The position numbers and the translations under genes are program-made. Shown here piece by piece: positions 8,099 to 15,329 of a stretch of 64,000 bases of DNA; position 1 is the stretch's first letter; the number at the start of each line of letters is the position of its first letter. The notes beneath the pieces were generated by a model, which worked only from the letters and a program-made list of their open reading frames with translations, did no database searches and was not told the DNA's origin. This DNA is from JACKAL01 sp964400355 (lineage in GTDB: Bacteria > Bdellovibrionota > Bdellovibrionia > Bdellovibrionales > JAGQZY01): assembly GCA_964400355.1 (NCBI GenBank), contig CAYNTO010000010.1, positions 1 through 64,000 of the forward strand, written 5' to 3'.

Positions 8099-9443
8099 AT
8101 ATTTCGCGATCACCACTATCGTTGTGTTCATTGTTTCGCTTTTCTCACTTTCGGCGCATAATTTCCTGGCGCAGCAGGATTCGCAGAGCAATACTGATCT
8201 CCTTCTCAAGCAAACCAGCGAAACGCTCATGCACGCTGATTGGGCCAACCCGGAACGTGAACTGCAACGTCTCGAATCCATTCTTGCACAAGAGATGGGA
8301 AGCAGCGAAATCAACCGATTCTTTATTCTGAAAGATTCCGAAGGAAAGGTGATTTATAAAAGTCGAATGGCGGCACTCGCGGGCTTGGAAACAATTGCCA
8401 CCTTTCCCGAATGGCAACGAATCATTAAAGATGATTGGCACATTCGCGTCCTCAACCTTACCGATCCACGCTTCCCCACACGTATCTTACAAGTGGGTCT
8501 CATCACCAATCAGGAAAAGTCGAACCGCTTTAACGACTTTACGTTAGTGATATTGTTCATGTCCATCGGTGCCTTGGGGATTTTGTCTAGCTGGCTTCTT
8601 GCGAATATGCTCTTTTCTCCCATATCCAAGGTGGGACAATTTTTAAACACAGCCACGGAAGCTCTCGATAAGCGTGGTATTTTGCCCAATGTACCTAAAG
8701 ACTTTTTTAAATTTCTCGGCAAAAAGGATGAGCTCCGAATGCTCACAGAAGATTTGGACAGCCTGCTCAACAAGATCAACACCAACTACAAGACATCGCG
8801 CTTGTGGGCATCGCAAATGGCCCACGAACTCAAAACGCCGCTCTCACAGTTGCTGTTGCACATCGAGGCCACGTCGCCGGAAAATCATCCCAATACCCAA
8901 AAGAGCTATGCTTACATTTCGCGTATCAACAATACGATCAATGCGTTTCTCGATTGGGCCGAATTAGAAAACAATTCTCAAAGTCGCTCTGACGAAAAGG
9001 TAGATGTCAGTGAGCAGCTCAAAATGACAATCAGTATGATTGAGCCGGAGAACCGAAGTCGCATTGTGCTTCAGGAAGACGATAAGCCAAAGATCCATTG
9101 CAATCCTCAACACTTTGTTCAAGTTTTGCAAAACCTTCTCTCCAATGCGTTTAAATATTCGGAAGGACCGGTGACAATAATTCTTACCAATTTTTCACTG
9201 ACTGTAGTGGATCAAGGGCCCGGAATCCCTGTCGAAGTGATAGAGAAAGTTGGCGATCCATTCAATTTTGGAAACTCGAAAATGCAGAAAAAGGGTCACG
9301 GCCTAGGCCTTGCCTGGGTAATGACGATCTGCAGTTTGTATGATTGGAAATTGAATGTTCAACCCACTACACATGGAACACGCGTGAGTGTGGAGTTTAG
9401 CAAACAAAAATTGCTTCGCGCTGCCGAACCCCGCAAGGCTTAG
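8088..9443 (+). CDS. Membrane sensor histidine kinase
   Basis: A 451-residue sensor kinase, probable partner of the upstream regulator. Two membrane helices (about 7-24 and 147-172) bracket a ~120-residue periplasmic sensor domain; then comes a HAMP-like linker, the dimerisation helix SQMAHELKTPLSQLLLHIE with H246 as phosphorylation site, the N box QNLLSNAFKYSEG, the G1 box DQGPGIP and the G2 box GHGLGLAWV. All ATP-binding boxes are intact. The start is TTG at 8088, with CAGGA 7 nt upstream; it overlaps the regulator stop. The gene converges on infC, and both appear to end at the bidirectional hairpin at 9448-9465. Confidence 0.92.
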   Translation: MRLRYFAITTIVVFIVSLFSLSAHNFLAQQDSQSNTDLLLKQTSETLMHADWANPERELQRLESILAQEMGSSEINRFFILKDSEGKVIYKSRMAALAGLETIATFPEWQRIIKDDWHIRVLNLTDPRFPTRILQVGLITNQEKSNRFNDFTLVILFMSIGALGILSSWLLANMLFSPISKVGQFLNTATEALDKRGILPNVPKDFFKFLGKKDELRMLTEDLDSLLNKINTNYKTSRLWASQMAHELKTPLSQLLLHIEATSPENHPNTQKSYAYISRINNTINAFLDWAELENNSQSRSDEKVDVSEQLKMTISMIEPENRSRIVLQEDDKPKIHCNPQHFVQVLQNLLSNAFKYSEGPVTIILTNFSLTVVDQGPGIPVEVIEKVGDPFNFGNSKMQKKGHGLGLAWVMTICSLYDWKLNVQPTTHGTRVSVEFSKQKLLRAAEPRKA

Positions 9444-9447
9444 ACAA

Positions 9448-9465
9448 AAAGGGCCGAAGCCCTTT
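9448..9465. terminator. Bidirectional intrinsic terminator with a UUCG loop
   Basis: AAAGGGC (9448-9454) pairs with GCCCTTT (9459-9465). Read on the minus strand the loop is TTCG, an exceptionally stable tetraloop, and the stem runs into TTTTT, so it should strongly end the thrS-infC transcript. It also lies directly downstream of the convergent histidine kinase gene. Confidence 0.8.
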
Positions 9466-9512
9466 CGCCATATTCTAAACCTGCGTGCCATGGGCTCCTC
9501 TGCCCACTAATA

Positions 9513-10232
9513 CTAGGCTTCTTCTTGTTCTTGCTCTTCGTCCTTAGACGCTGACTTGTCTTTGTCGGGATGCTTTTGCTTGTACTCTTTCACCTTTACT
9601 GGATCCGGAGCTAAAATCATAAACATTTGTCGTCCCTCAGACTTTGGTTCCGACTCAATCAAGCTCACGTCGCCCAATGTTCCGGCCATCTTCGCCATCA
9701 TCTCACGAGCCATATCCTGTTGGGACATCTCTCGCCCCTGAAAACGCATGGAGAACTTTACTTTGTCGCCCTCGAGAATAAATCGACGAGCATGACGAAG
9801 CTTTACATCCAGATCATGGTCATCAGTGCGCAAGCGAACCTGAATCTCTTTAAGCTGAATAATAACTTGTTTCTTTTTGTTGGCCTGGGTCTTCTTTTTG
9901 TTCTCATACTTCCACTTGCCGTAATCCATAACCTTGCAAGTGGGAGGCGTTGCCTCAGGTGCAACTTCAATGAGATCCAATGCAAAATCGCGCGCCAACT
10001 GTATCGCTTGCTGCGTGGGAAATACTCCGAGCATTTTTCCATCCGGACCGATCACGCGAACTTCTCGAGCACGAATCTCTTCGTTGATGTTGAATGGATC
10101 GTTCTCATTCTTTTTAGGGCCACGCGAAAATTTATTGGGCGCTCCGCCCGGTCCACCGGGACGACTGCCAGCAAATCCGCCGCCACCGCCACCAGCACCA
10201 AATGGTCTCTTAAAAGGGGGTTTGTTATTAAT
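9513..10232 (-). CDS. infC: Translation initiation factor IF-3, probable ATT start
   Basis: Binds the 30S subunit, prevents premature 50S joining and checks the initiation codon. The N-domain (INEEIRAREVRVIGPDGKML, residues ~50-115), the basic linker (KWKYENKKKTQANKKKQ) and the C-domain (KEIQVRLRTDDHDLDVKLRH to VSLIESEPKSEGRQMFMIL) are all present. A glycine-rich extension (FGAGGGGGGFAGSRPGGPGG) precedes the N-domain and an acidic tail follows. The frame is open from an ATG at 10253, but that site lacks spacing support, whereas ATT at 10232-10230 has AAAGGAG exactly 7 nt upstream and overlaps the thrS stop TAA (10230-10228). AUU initiation of infC, known from E. coli and others, lets IF-3 repress its own translation. 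The resulting protein has 239 residues. rpmI-rplT does not follow. Confidence 0.93.
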   Translation of the reverse strand: MNNKPPFKRPFGAGGGGGGFAGSRPGGPGGAPNKFSRGPKKNENDPFNINEEIRAREVRVIGPDGKMLGVFPTQQAIQLARDFALDLIEVAPEATPPTCKVMDYGKWKYENKKKTQANKKKQVIIQLKEIQVRLRTDDHDLDVKLRHARRFILEGDKVKFSMRFQGREMSQQDMAREMMAKMAGTLGDVSLIESEPKSEGRQMFMILAPDPVKVKEYKQKHPDKDKSASKDEEQEQEEA

Positions 10233-12213
10233 GACTATTCTCCTTTGTGCCATCAGCCGCTTTGGTTTCTACTCGAGATTCCAATAAAGAGGCCAATGAT
10301 TTCGTTTTGTATTCCTGTAAAACAGTTTTCGTAAATTCGTCCATGGTCATAAAATTCACCATACCACCCGTGCGCAGTCGCACCGATACAGTTTTTTGAT
10401 CCAATTCCTTATCGCCGATAATTAACATGTACGGCGTTTGTTGAATCTGGGCTTCGCGAATTTTATAACCGAGCTTTTCATTGCGATTATCGTAGTGAAC
10501 GCGAATTCCGGCAGCCTTAAGTTGGGTTTCCAACTCGCGACAATAGGCGTCCTGGCGATCGGTGACATTCAAAATAGTCACTTGTGTCGGCGACAACCAC
10601 AGCGGAAATCGCCCCGCGCAGTGTTCAATGTAAATGCCAATAAAGCGTTCGAGGGTTCCCAAAATCGCACGGTGAAGCATCAGTGGACGGTGCTCGGCAT
10701 TGTCATCACCAACGTATTTCAGATCAAAACTCTCTGGAAGATTTGGATCCACTTGCACGGTGCCGAGTTGCCAAGTGCGTTTCATCACATCGACAAAATG
10801 CACTTCGATTTTTGGTCCATAAAAGGCGCCGTCTCCTGGCGAAATTTTGTAAGGTATATTGAGTTTTTCCATGGCGCCAGTGAGCGCACCTTCGGCCTTG
10901 TCCCACATTTCGTCTGTGCCCATGCGGCTTTCGGGACGAGTTGCGACTAAAACTTTGTATTCGCTCATACCGAGCGTTTGGTAAACCTCGTTAAGGAAGG
11001 TCATAAAACCTTCCATTTCTGATTGCAACTGATCCTCAGTGCAGAAAACGTGGGCGTCATCTTGGCTCATGGAGCGCACGCGTGTAAGGCCATGGAGTGC
11101 ACCGCTCGCTTCGTAGCGATGGAGCCTGCCAAAATCGGCCATGCGATACGGCAGCTCTCTGTAAGAATGACGTTCGGAACCAAAAAGCAAACAGTGGCCC
11201 GGGCAGTTCATCGGCTTCAATCCCACTTCGGATTTATTTTCACCGACATAGCTAAAATACATATTTTCTTTGTAATGTCCGTAATGGCCAGAGGTCTTAA
11301 ACAATTCCACATCGAACACTTGAGGCGTAATCACCTCTTGGTAACCATATTTGCGATAACAGTCGCGAATATAATTGGCTAGCTCGTTGTAAATGATCGT
11401 GCCTTTAGGAGTAAAGAACGGCATGCCCGGAGCGAGATCGTGAAACATGATCAGGCCCAGTTCGCGGCCAACCTTGCGATGGTCGCGTTTTTTAGCTTCT
11501 TCTAAATTATGCAGATGTTCTTTGAGTTCTTTTTTATCGTTAAACGCGGTTGCGTAAATGCGCTGAAGTTGCTTGTTCTTTTGATCACCGCGCCAGTAGG
11601 CGCCCGCAATCGAGAGAACTTTTACAGCTTTCACCTGCCCCGTGGACTGCACGTGCGGTCCGCGACAAAGATCAAACCAATCGCCATTGTAATACACCGA
11701 CACTTCCGGTGTATTCAAATCGCGGATGATCTCAGCCTTGTACGTCTCGCCCATGTCGTCAAAAGTTTTGATGGCTTTTTCAGATGACCACACCTCGCGA
11801 CGCAATGGTAGATCTCGCTTTATGATCTCGGCCATCTTGTCTTCTATTTTTTGCAGGTCATCGAGAGTGATGGGCGTTGGAGTATCGAAGTCGTAATAAA
11901 AACCCTCATCAACAACCGGGCCGATGGTGACCTTCACGTTTTTAAAAAGTTCTTGCACAGCTTGCGCCATAATGTGCGCACCCGAGTGGCGGAGCACTTC
12001 ACGACCCTGTTCAGAATTGGCAGTTACAATCGAGAGTTGATCGCCGTCTTTTAAAACTGTGCGTAGATCGAGAATGTCTTTTTGACCGTTGATGGTGCCG
12101 CCCACGCAGTTTTTGGCAAGGCCAGGACCAATAGATTCCGCCACCTGCAAGATTGTTGGAGGTGTGGGAAATTCTTTAACGGATTTGTCGGGAAGATGGA
12201 TGCGAACGGACAT
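10228..12213 (-). CDS. thrS: Threonyl-tRNA synthetase
   Basis: Class II synthetase charging tRNA-Thr, 661 residues. Domain order: TGS domain (residues 1-60, MSVRIHLPDKSVKEFPTPPT), editing domain with HSGAHIMAQAVQELF and WFDLCRGPHV, catalytic core with MNCPGHCLLF (zinc-ligand cysteine), DFGRLHRYEASGALHGLTRV (motif 2), LMLHRAILGTLERF (motif 3), and the anticodon-binding domain from about residue 550 (WLSPTQVTILNVTDRQ). Nothing is missing. The start ATG at 12213 lacks a strong Shine-Dalgarno, but the protein begins where the family begins. It is the first gene of thrS-infC. No T-box leader is visible upstream. Confidence 0.97.
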   Translation of the reverse strand: MSVRIHLPDKSVKEFPTPPTILQVAESIGPGLAKNCVGGTINGQKDILDLRTVLKDGDQLSIVTANSEQGREVLRHSGAHIMAQAVQELFKNVKVTIGPVVDEGFYYDFDTPTPITLDDLQKIEDKMAEIIKRDLPLRREVWSSEKAIKTFDDMGETYKAEIIRDLNTPEVSVYYNGDWFDLCRGPHVQSTGQVKAVKVLSIAGAYWRGDQKNKQLQRIYATAFNDKKELKEHLHNLEEAKKRDHRKVGRELGLIMFHDLAPGMPFFTPKGTIIYNELANYIRDCYRKYGYQEVITPQVFDVELFKTSGHYGHYKENMYFSYVGENKSEVGLKPMNCPGHCLLFGSERHSYRELPYRMADFGRLHRYEASGALHGLTRVRSMSQDDAHVFCTEDQLQSEMEGFMTFLNEVYQTLGMSEYKVLVATRPESRMGTDEMWDKAEGALTGAMEKLNIPYKISPGDGAFYGPKIEVHFVDVMKRTWQLGTVQVDPNLPESFDLKYVGDDNAEHRPLMLHRAILGTLERFIGIYIEHCAGRFPLWLSPTQVTILNVTDRQDAYCRELETQLKAAGIRVHYDNRNEKLGYKIREAQIQQTPYMLIIGDKELDQKTVSVRLRTGGMVNFMTMDEFTKTVLQEYKTKSLASLLESRVETKAADGTKENSH

Positions 12214-12404
12214 CGATTACAAAGACGTGTTCATAGTCATAGTGATTGTCTGGTTATGCATCAGGCACATCGTAGACAAGATGACGCTTAAAATCAAGTG
12301 CTTTCAACAGATTAGCATCTGTCGGAACTCGTTTGAGCTCTTTGGTTCCACTTCGGCAACGCGTTAGCATTCGATGTAGAAAACTAGTCACTCCTTTCGT
12401 TTTT

Positions 12405-12418
12405 TCACTCTAGAGTGA
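12405..12418. promoter_or_regulatory. 14-bp perfect palindrome between thrS and 12477, possible operator
   Basis: TCACTCTAGAGTGA is a perfect palindrome; a second GTCACTC lies ~15 bp to the left (12387-12393). It is in the divergent promoter region of thrS and the small secreted protein gene. A repressor-type site is plausible from position and symmetry only. The rest of 12214-12476 contains no gene that I can support. Confidence 0.3.
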
Positions 12419-12476
12419 CCACCCTTCCCCTCTCATCCATTTCTACCTATAGTCCAACAAAACTAAGGAGTTCCCG

Positions 12477-12755
12477 ATGAGACTAATCATGGCAATGATC
12501 GCCACTGCTATATTGGCCTACGCCTACGCTGACAGCCCCGTCTTCACAAAATACGACAGCGTCTACGCCGACTGTATCGACTACGGCCACTCCCCAAAAA
12601 CCGAAGAACAAAAATCCGAGTGCCACGAACTCGCAAAATCCGAAGTCATCAACACCTTCCAAAAACAACAGGAATTCTCCGACTGCATGGATTACGGACA
12701 TTCCAAAAAATCCCTCATGCAAGAAGTCTCCTGCCTCCGCAAAATCTCCAAGTAA
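12477..12755 (+). CDS. Small secreted protein with two Cys-Asp-Tyr-Gly-His repeats
   Basis: A 92-residue protein with signal peptide MRLIMAMIATAILAYAYA. The mature ~73 residues consist of two similar units, YADCIDYGHSPKTEEQKSEC and FSDCMDYGHSKKSLMQEVSC, each with a cysteine, the block DYGHS, a lysine and a second cysteine 15 residues later. The four cysteines suggest two disulphides or two metal/heme-like sites, though no CxxCH is present. The ATG follows AAGGAG at 6 nt, a strong site. The codon choice is C-ending and well adapted. I do not recognise the family. It is a single gene divergent from thrS, ending before the tandem hairpins at 12808 and 12854. Confidence 0.75.
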   Translation: MRLIMAMIATAILAYAYADSPVFTKYDSVYADCIDYGHSPKTEEQKSECHELAKSEVINTFQKQQEFSDCMDYGHSKKSLMQEVSCLRKISK

Positions 12756-12807
12756 GTTCGCTCAAAATGCGCATGGAGAAAAAACATAAGACCGGGGAAA
12801 AAAGAAA

Positions 12808-12827
12808 AGCCTGGCACAAACCAGGCT
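12808..12827 (-). terminator. Intrinsic terminator of the act operon (distal)
   Basis: AGCCTGG (12808-12814) pairs with CCAGGCT (12821-12827) around a 6-nt loop. Read on the minus strand the stem is followed by TTTTC and six more T residues, a good terminator for transcription coming from actF. It is the second of two hairpins downstream of actF. Confidence 0.7.
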
Positions 12828-12853
12828 CATCGGACATGACTCGCTGCTAGACT

Positions 12854-12874
12854 AAAAGGTGCCTGGCACCTTTT
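12854..12874. terminator. Palindromic terminator AGGTGCC-T-GGCACCT, overlapping the actF stop
   Basis: Perfect 10-bp arms AAAAGGTGCC / GGCACCTTTT around a single T, with A-run before and T-run after on either strand, so it can terminate transcription both ways. It overlaps the TAA of actF. Nearly the same element occurs at 61999-62016 after rdgB. Confidence 0.7.
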
Positions 12875-14075
12875 AATACATGACGTGGTGGTTGATGGAT
12901 TCGGAGCGGCGTGGATCCTTGATGGGCAGGATGTTGTACTGGCTGAGGAAGCGCGTGACGGCGAGACCGAAGAGGCCGGCGAATCCGGCAAAGGCTGCCA
13001 CTTCCATCCACGAGAATGCCACGTAATCGTGAGCGAGATTCGGGTACACCAACCAATAGATGTCCACATACTGCATGATCAAAATCAATGAGCACACCGC
13101 CACTAAGTGGCTTGGCGTGCGCTTGGCCCAACGCGGGAGAAGCGCAATGAACGGAACAACAAAGCGGAATACCAAAAGACCTAAAGAAATAAACAACCAA
13201 CCACCGTGTGAACGATGAATGTAGAAAATCGTTTCCTCTGGAAGGTTGGCATACCAGATGAGCATGAACTGAGAAAATGCGATGTAGGCCCAGAACACTG
13301 TAAAACCTTTGGTGAACTTGGCCAAGTCGTGAACGTGTTCCATGGTCACTAAACCTTTTGCCAAACCTTGGCGTTCTACGAAGAGCGCCATAAGAGTTAG
13401 AAATGCCAGCGTTGATTGGAATAAACCGGCAAAGCAGTACACTCCGTAAATAGTACTGAACCAATGGGGCTCAAGACTCATCAAGAAGTCCACGCTAAAT
13501 AAAGAAAAGCTCAGTGCAAAAACAACTAAGAATGCGATTGACCATTTTTGCGCGTGCTCTGTCCAACGATCCGCACCGTCTTTGTCCTGTTCTAAAGAAA
13601 AACCAACGATTTTTCTGGCAAAGAAAAACCACGCGCCAGCAAACAGCACAAAACGCACTACAAAGAAGACCTGGTTGAGATAGGCCGCTTTCCCGCTGAG
13701 AATTGCATCTTTGGCCACTTCATCCTGGTTGAGCCACAAGTACAGATCTTTTCCGGCAAAGAGCACAACGGGCAAGCCCAATAAAAATGTGAGCGGCAAA
13801 AATGACGTGAGCGATTCGGCAAGGCGACGAACGTTCACGCTCCAACCGGCAGCCACCGCGTGTTGAATTGCTGTAAAAAACAATCCACCTAAAGCGAGGC
13901 AGGTAAAGTAGAAAAAACTTGTGAGGTAGGCATGCCATGCTCTTTCTCGATCGAGGATAAAACCAAGAACTAAGAGTGCGCCCCCGACACCCGCCATAGC
14001 CGCCAAGGCGATTTTTGGTGTGTTTCCCAGTTTGAACTTTTGTGGACTGACGTTTTCAATATTTAATCCTGACAT
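12873..14075 (-). CDS. actF: Alternative complex III subunit ActF (NrfD-like membrane protein)
   Basis: Integral membrane subunit of alternative complex III, the quinol:electron-acceptor oxidoreductase that replaces cytochrome bc1. About ten hydrophobic helices are visible across 400 residues (for example IALAAMAGVGGALLVLGFIL, LTSFLPLTFLLGLPVVLF, WSIAFLVVFALSFSLFSV, FTVFWAYIAFSQFMLIWY, YVAFSWMEVAAFAGFAGLFG). It is the second NrfD/PsrC-type protein of the operon, smaller than ActC. A GTG at 14087 overlaps the actE stop, but GTGGAG lies 6 nt before ATG 14075, which gives the better start (MSGLNIENVSP). It is the last gene of actABCDEF and is followed by two terminators. No cytochrome oxidase genes come after it, unlike in many act clusters. 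Confidence 0.88.
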   Translation of the reverse strand: MSGLNIENVSPQKFKLGNTPKIALAAMAGVGGALLVLGFILDRERAWHAYLTSFFYFTCLALGGLFFTAIQHAVAAGWSVNVRRLAESLTSFLPLTFLLGLPVVLFAGKDLYLWLNQDEVAKDAILSGKAAYLNQVFFVVRFVLFAGAWFFFARKIVGFSLEQDKDGADRWTEHAQKWSIAFLVVFALSFSLFSVDFLMSLEPHWFSTIYGVYCFAGLFQSTLAFLTLMALFVERQGLAKGLVTMEHVHDLAKFTKGFTVFWAYIAFSQFMLIWYANLPEETIFYIHRSHGGWLFISLGLLVFRFVVPFIALLPRWAKRTPSHLVAVCSLILIMQYVDIYWLVYPNLAHDYVAFSWMEVAAFAGFAGLFGLAVTRFLSQYNILPIKDPRRSESINHHVMY

Positions 14076-14086
14076 ATTCATCTCCA

Positions 14087-14797
14087 CTATTTCTTTTTCT
14101 TGTCTGCTGCTGGCGCCGGCTTTGCGGCATCAGCCGGTTGTGTTGGAGCCGCCTTACTCTGTTCGGCTGTTGGCGTACCGCCAGCGGCTTCGCTTGGAAG
14201 ACTCTTATCCGTAGCGCCACCCTGCTTTTGTAAATGACGAACATAATTCACAACTGCCCAGCGATCTTTCGCAAACGGCATTTGAGTGATGTACGCGCCC
14301 ATCACACCTTGTCCATCGGTGATAATGTGAAAGAGCTGGCCGTCTTTCATTCCACGTACTTTTTCGGACAACAATGGTGGCGGTTTTATGCCCATAAATT
14401 TGGGAGCCACCGGGCCATCGCCTCGACCACTTTCGCCATGACATACAAAACAATAATTTTTGTAGTGCTTTTCGCCGAGCTTTAACACTTCGGGGTTGTC
14501 GAGTGCATTTGGATTTTTAAGATTGTTAGCAGCCGCCGCCGCATCTCCTTTAAAAAGGTACACCTCGCGGTTCATTGCGGCAGTACCCTCTGGTGGCAGA
14601 CGCAGACCCGATTGATTGCGGTTGTGAGGATTAAAGCCTTGAGTCTTTACCGCAGGTTGCTCCATCATATCTTGAATGATCTCCACATTTGGTTTGTCGC
14701 CACTGGCACCGCAACCAGTGAGACCGGCAAGAAAAACCATTGCAAAGAGACCCACGAAAAACATCATTGCTAAACTTAAAGAACGATCGCTAACCAT
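14087..14797 (-). CDS. actE: Alternative complex III subunit ActE (monohaem cytochrome c lipoprotein)
   Basis: A 236-residue periplasmic electron carrier of the Act complex. The N-terminus has a hydrophobic signal (LSLAMMFFVGLFAMVFLAG) ending in the lipobox LTGC, so it is probably a lipoprotein. One haem-binding motif, CFVCH, is followed by GESGRGDGPVAPKFMGIKPP, and the methionine ligand is probably in ITQMPFAKDRWAVVNYVRHL. The last ~40 residues are alanine/proline-rich and end in KKKK, a disordered tail. It sits between actD (1-bp gap) and actF. Confidence 0.9.
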   Translation of the reverse strand: MVSDRSLSLAMMFFVGLFAMVFLAGLTGCGASGDKPNVEIIQDMMEQPAVKTQGFNPHNRNQSGLRLPPEGTAAMNREVYLFKGDAAAAANNLKNPNALDNPEVLKLGEKHYKNYCFVCHGESGRGDGPVAPKFMGIKPPPLLSEKVRGMKDGQLFHIITDGQGVMGAYITQMPFAKDRWAVVNYVRHLQKQGGATDKSLPSEAAGGTPTAEQSKAAPTQPADAAKPAPAADKKKK

Positions 14798-14798
14798 A

Positions 14799-15329
14799 TT
14801 AGAACTCCGCCACGCGACGCACTTCTTCGGCGCCGAGTTGTTTTAAAAAGGCTTCTACTTTTTCCGGGCTGTAACCAGGCTCTGTATCTGGTATCCACAA
14901 AGCAAATTTTGAACAGGTCAGATCCGGATCGATGATCGGCGGATCAATTTGCGGGAGTTTGTTCAAAAAAAACATCGCGCCCACAGAGCTCAGTGCGGCA
15001 AAGAGAATTGTTAACTCAAAGGTGACAGGAATAAATGCCGGCAAAGAGAAAAACGGTTTACCACCGATGTTCAAAGGCCAACTCACTGCCGACGTCCAGT
15101 ATTCAAACAACAAACCTAAGGAGCCGCCCGTAAGGCCCGCCACAAAAGTCACATAAGGAATGGGGCTGCGTTTTATTCCCACCGCTTCTTCCATCCCATG
15201 CACCGGAAAAGGTGTGATGGCATCAAAGTGCTTGTAGCCGGCTTCGCGCATTTTTGTCGCGGCTTCGACGATTTCATGATCGTCTGACCAAAAACCAACA
15301 ACGCCCGTAACACGTTTTTTAGTGGCCAT
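14799..15329 (-). CDS. actD: Alternative complex III subunit ActD (DUF3341)
   Basis: A 176-residue membrane subunit of DUF3341 type. It starts TKKRVTGVVGFWSDDHEIVE, then KMREAGYKHFDAITPFPVHG, two hydrophobic helices (about 58-78, YVTFVAGLTGGSLGLLFEYW; about 98-120, PVTFELTILFAALSSVGAMF), and a soluble C-terminus with the TEPGYSPEKVEAFLKQLGAE pattern. Its position between actC and actE is canonical. It overlaps actC by 11 bp. Its role in the complex is structural; no cofactor motif is seen. Confidence 0.92.
   Translation of the reverse strand: MATKKRVTGVVGFWSDDHEIVEAATKMREAGYKHFDAITPFPVHGMEEAVGIKRSPIPYVTFVAGLTGGSLGLLFEYWTSAVSWPLNIGGKPFFSLPAFIPVTFELTILFAALSSVGAMFFLNKLPQIDPPIIDPDLTCSKFALWIPDTEPGYSPEKVEAFLKQLGAEEVRRVAEF

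Noticed and set aside
12214..12476. T-box or other riboswitch in front of thrS
   Set aside because: No T-box consensus, specifier stem or terminator/antiterminator pair is recognisable.
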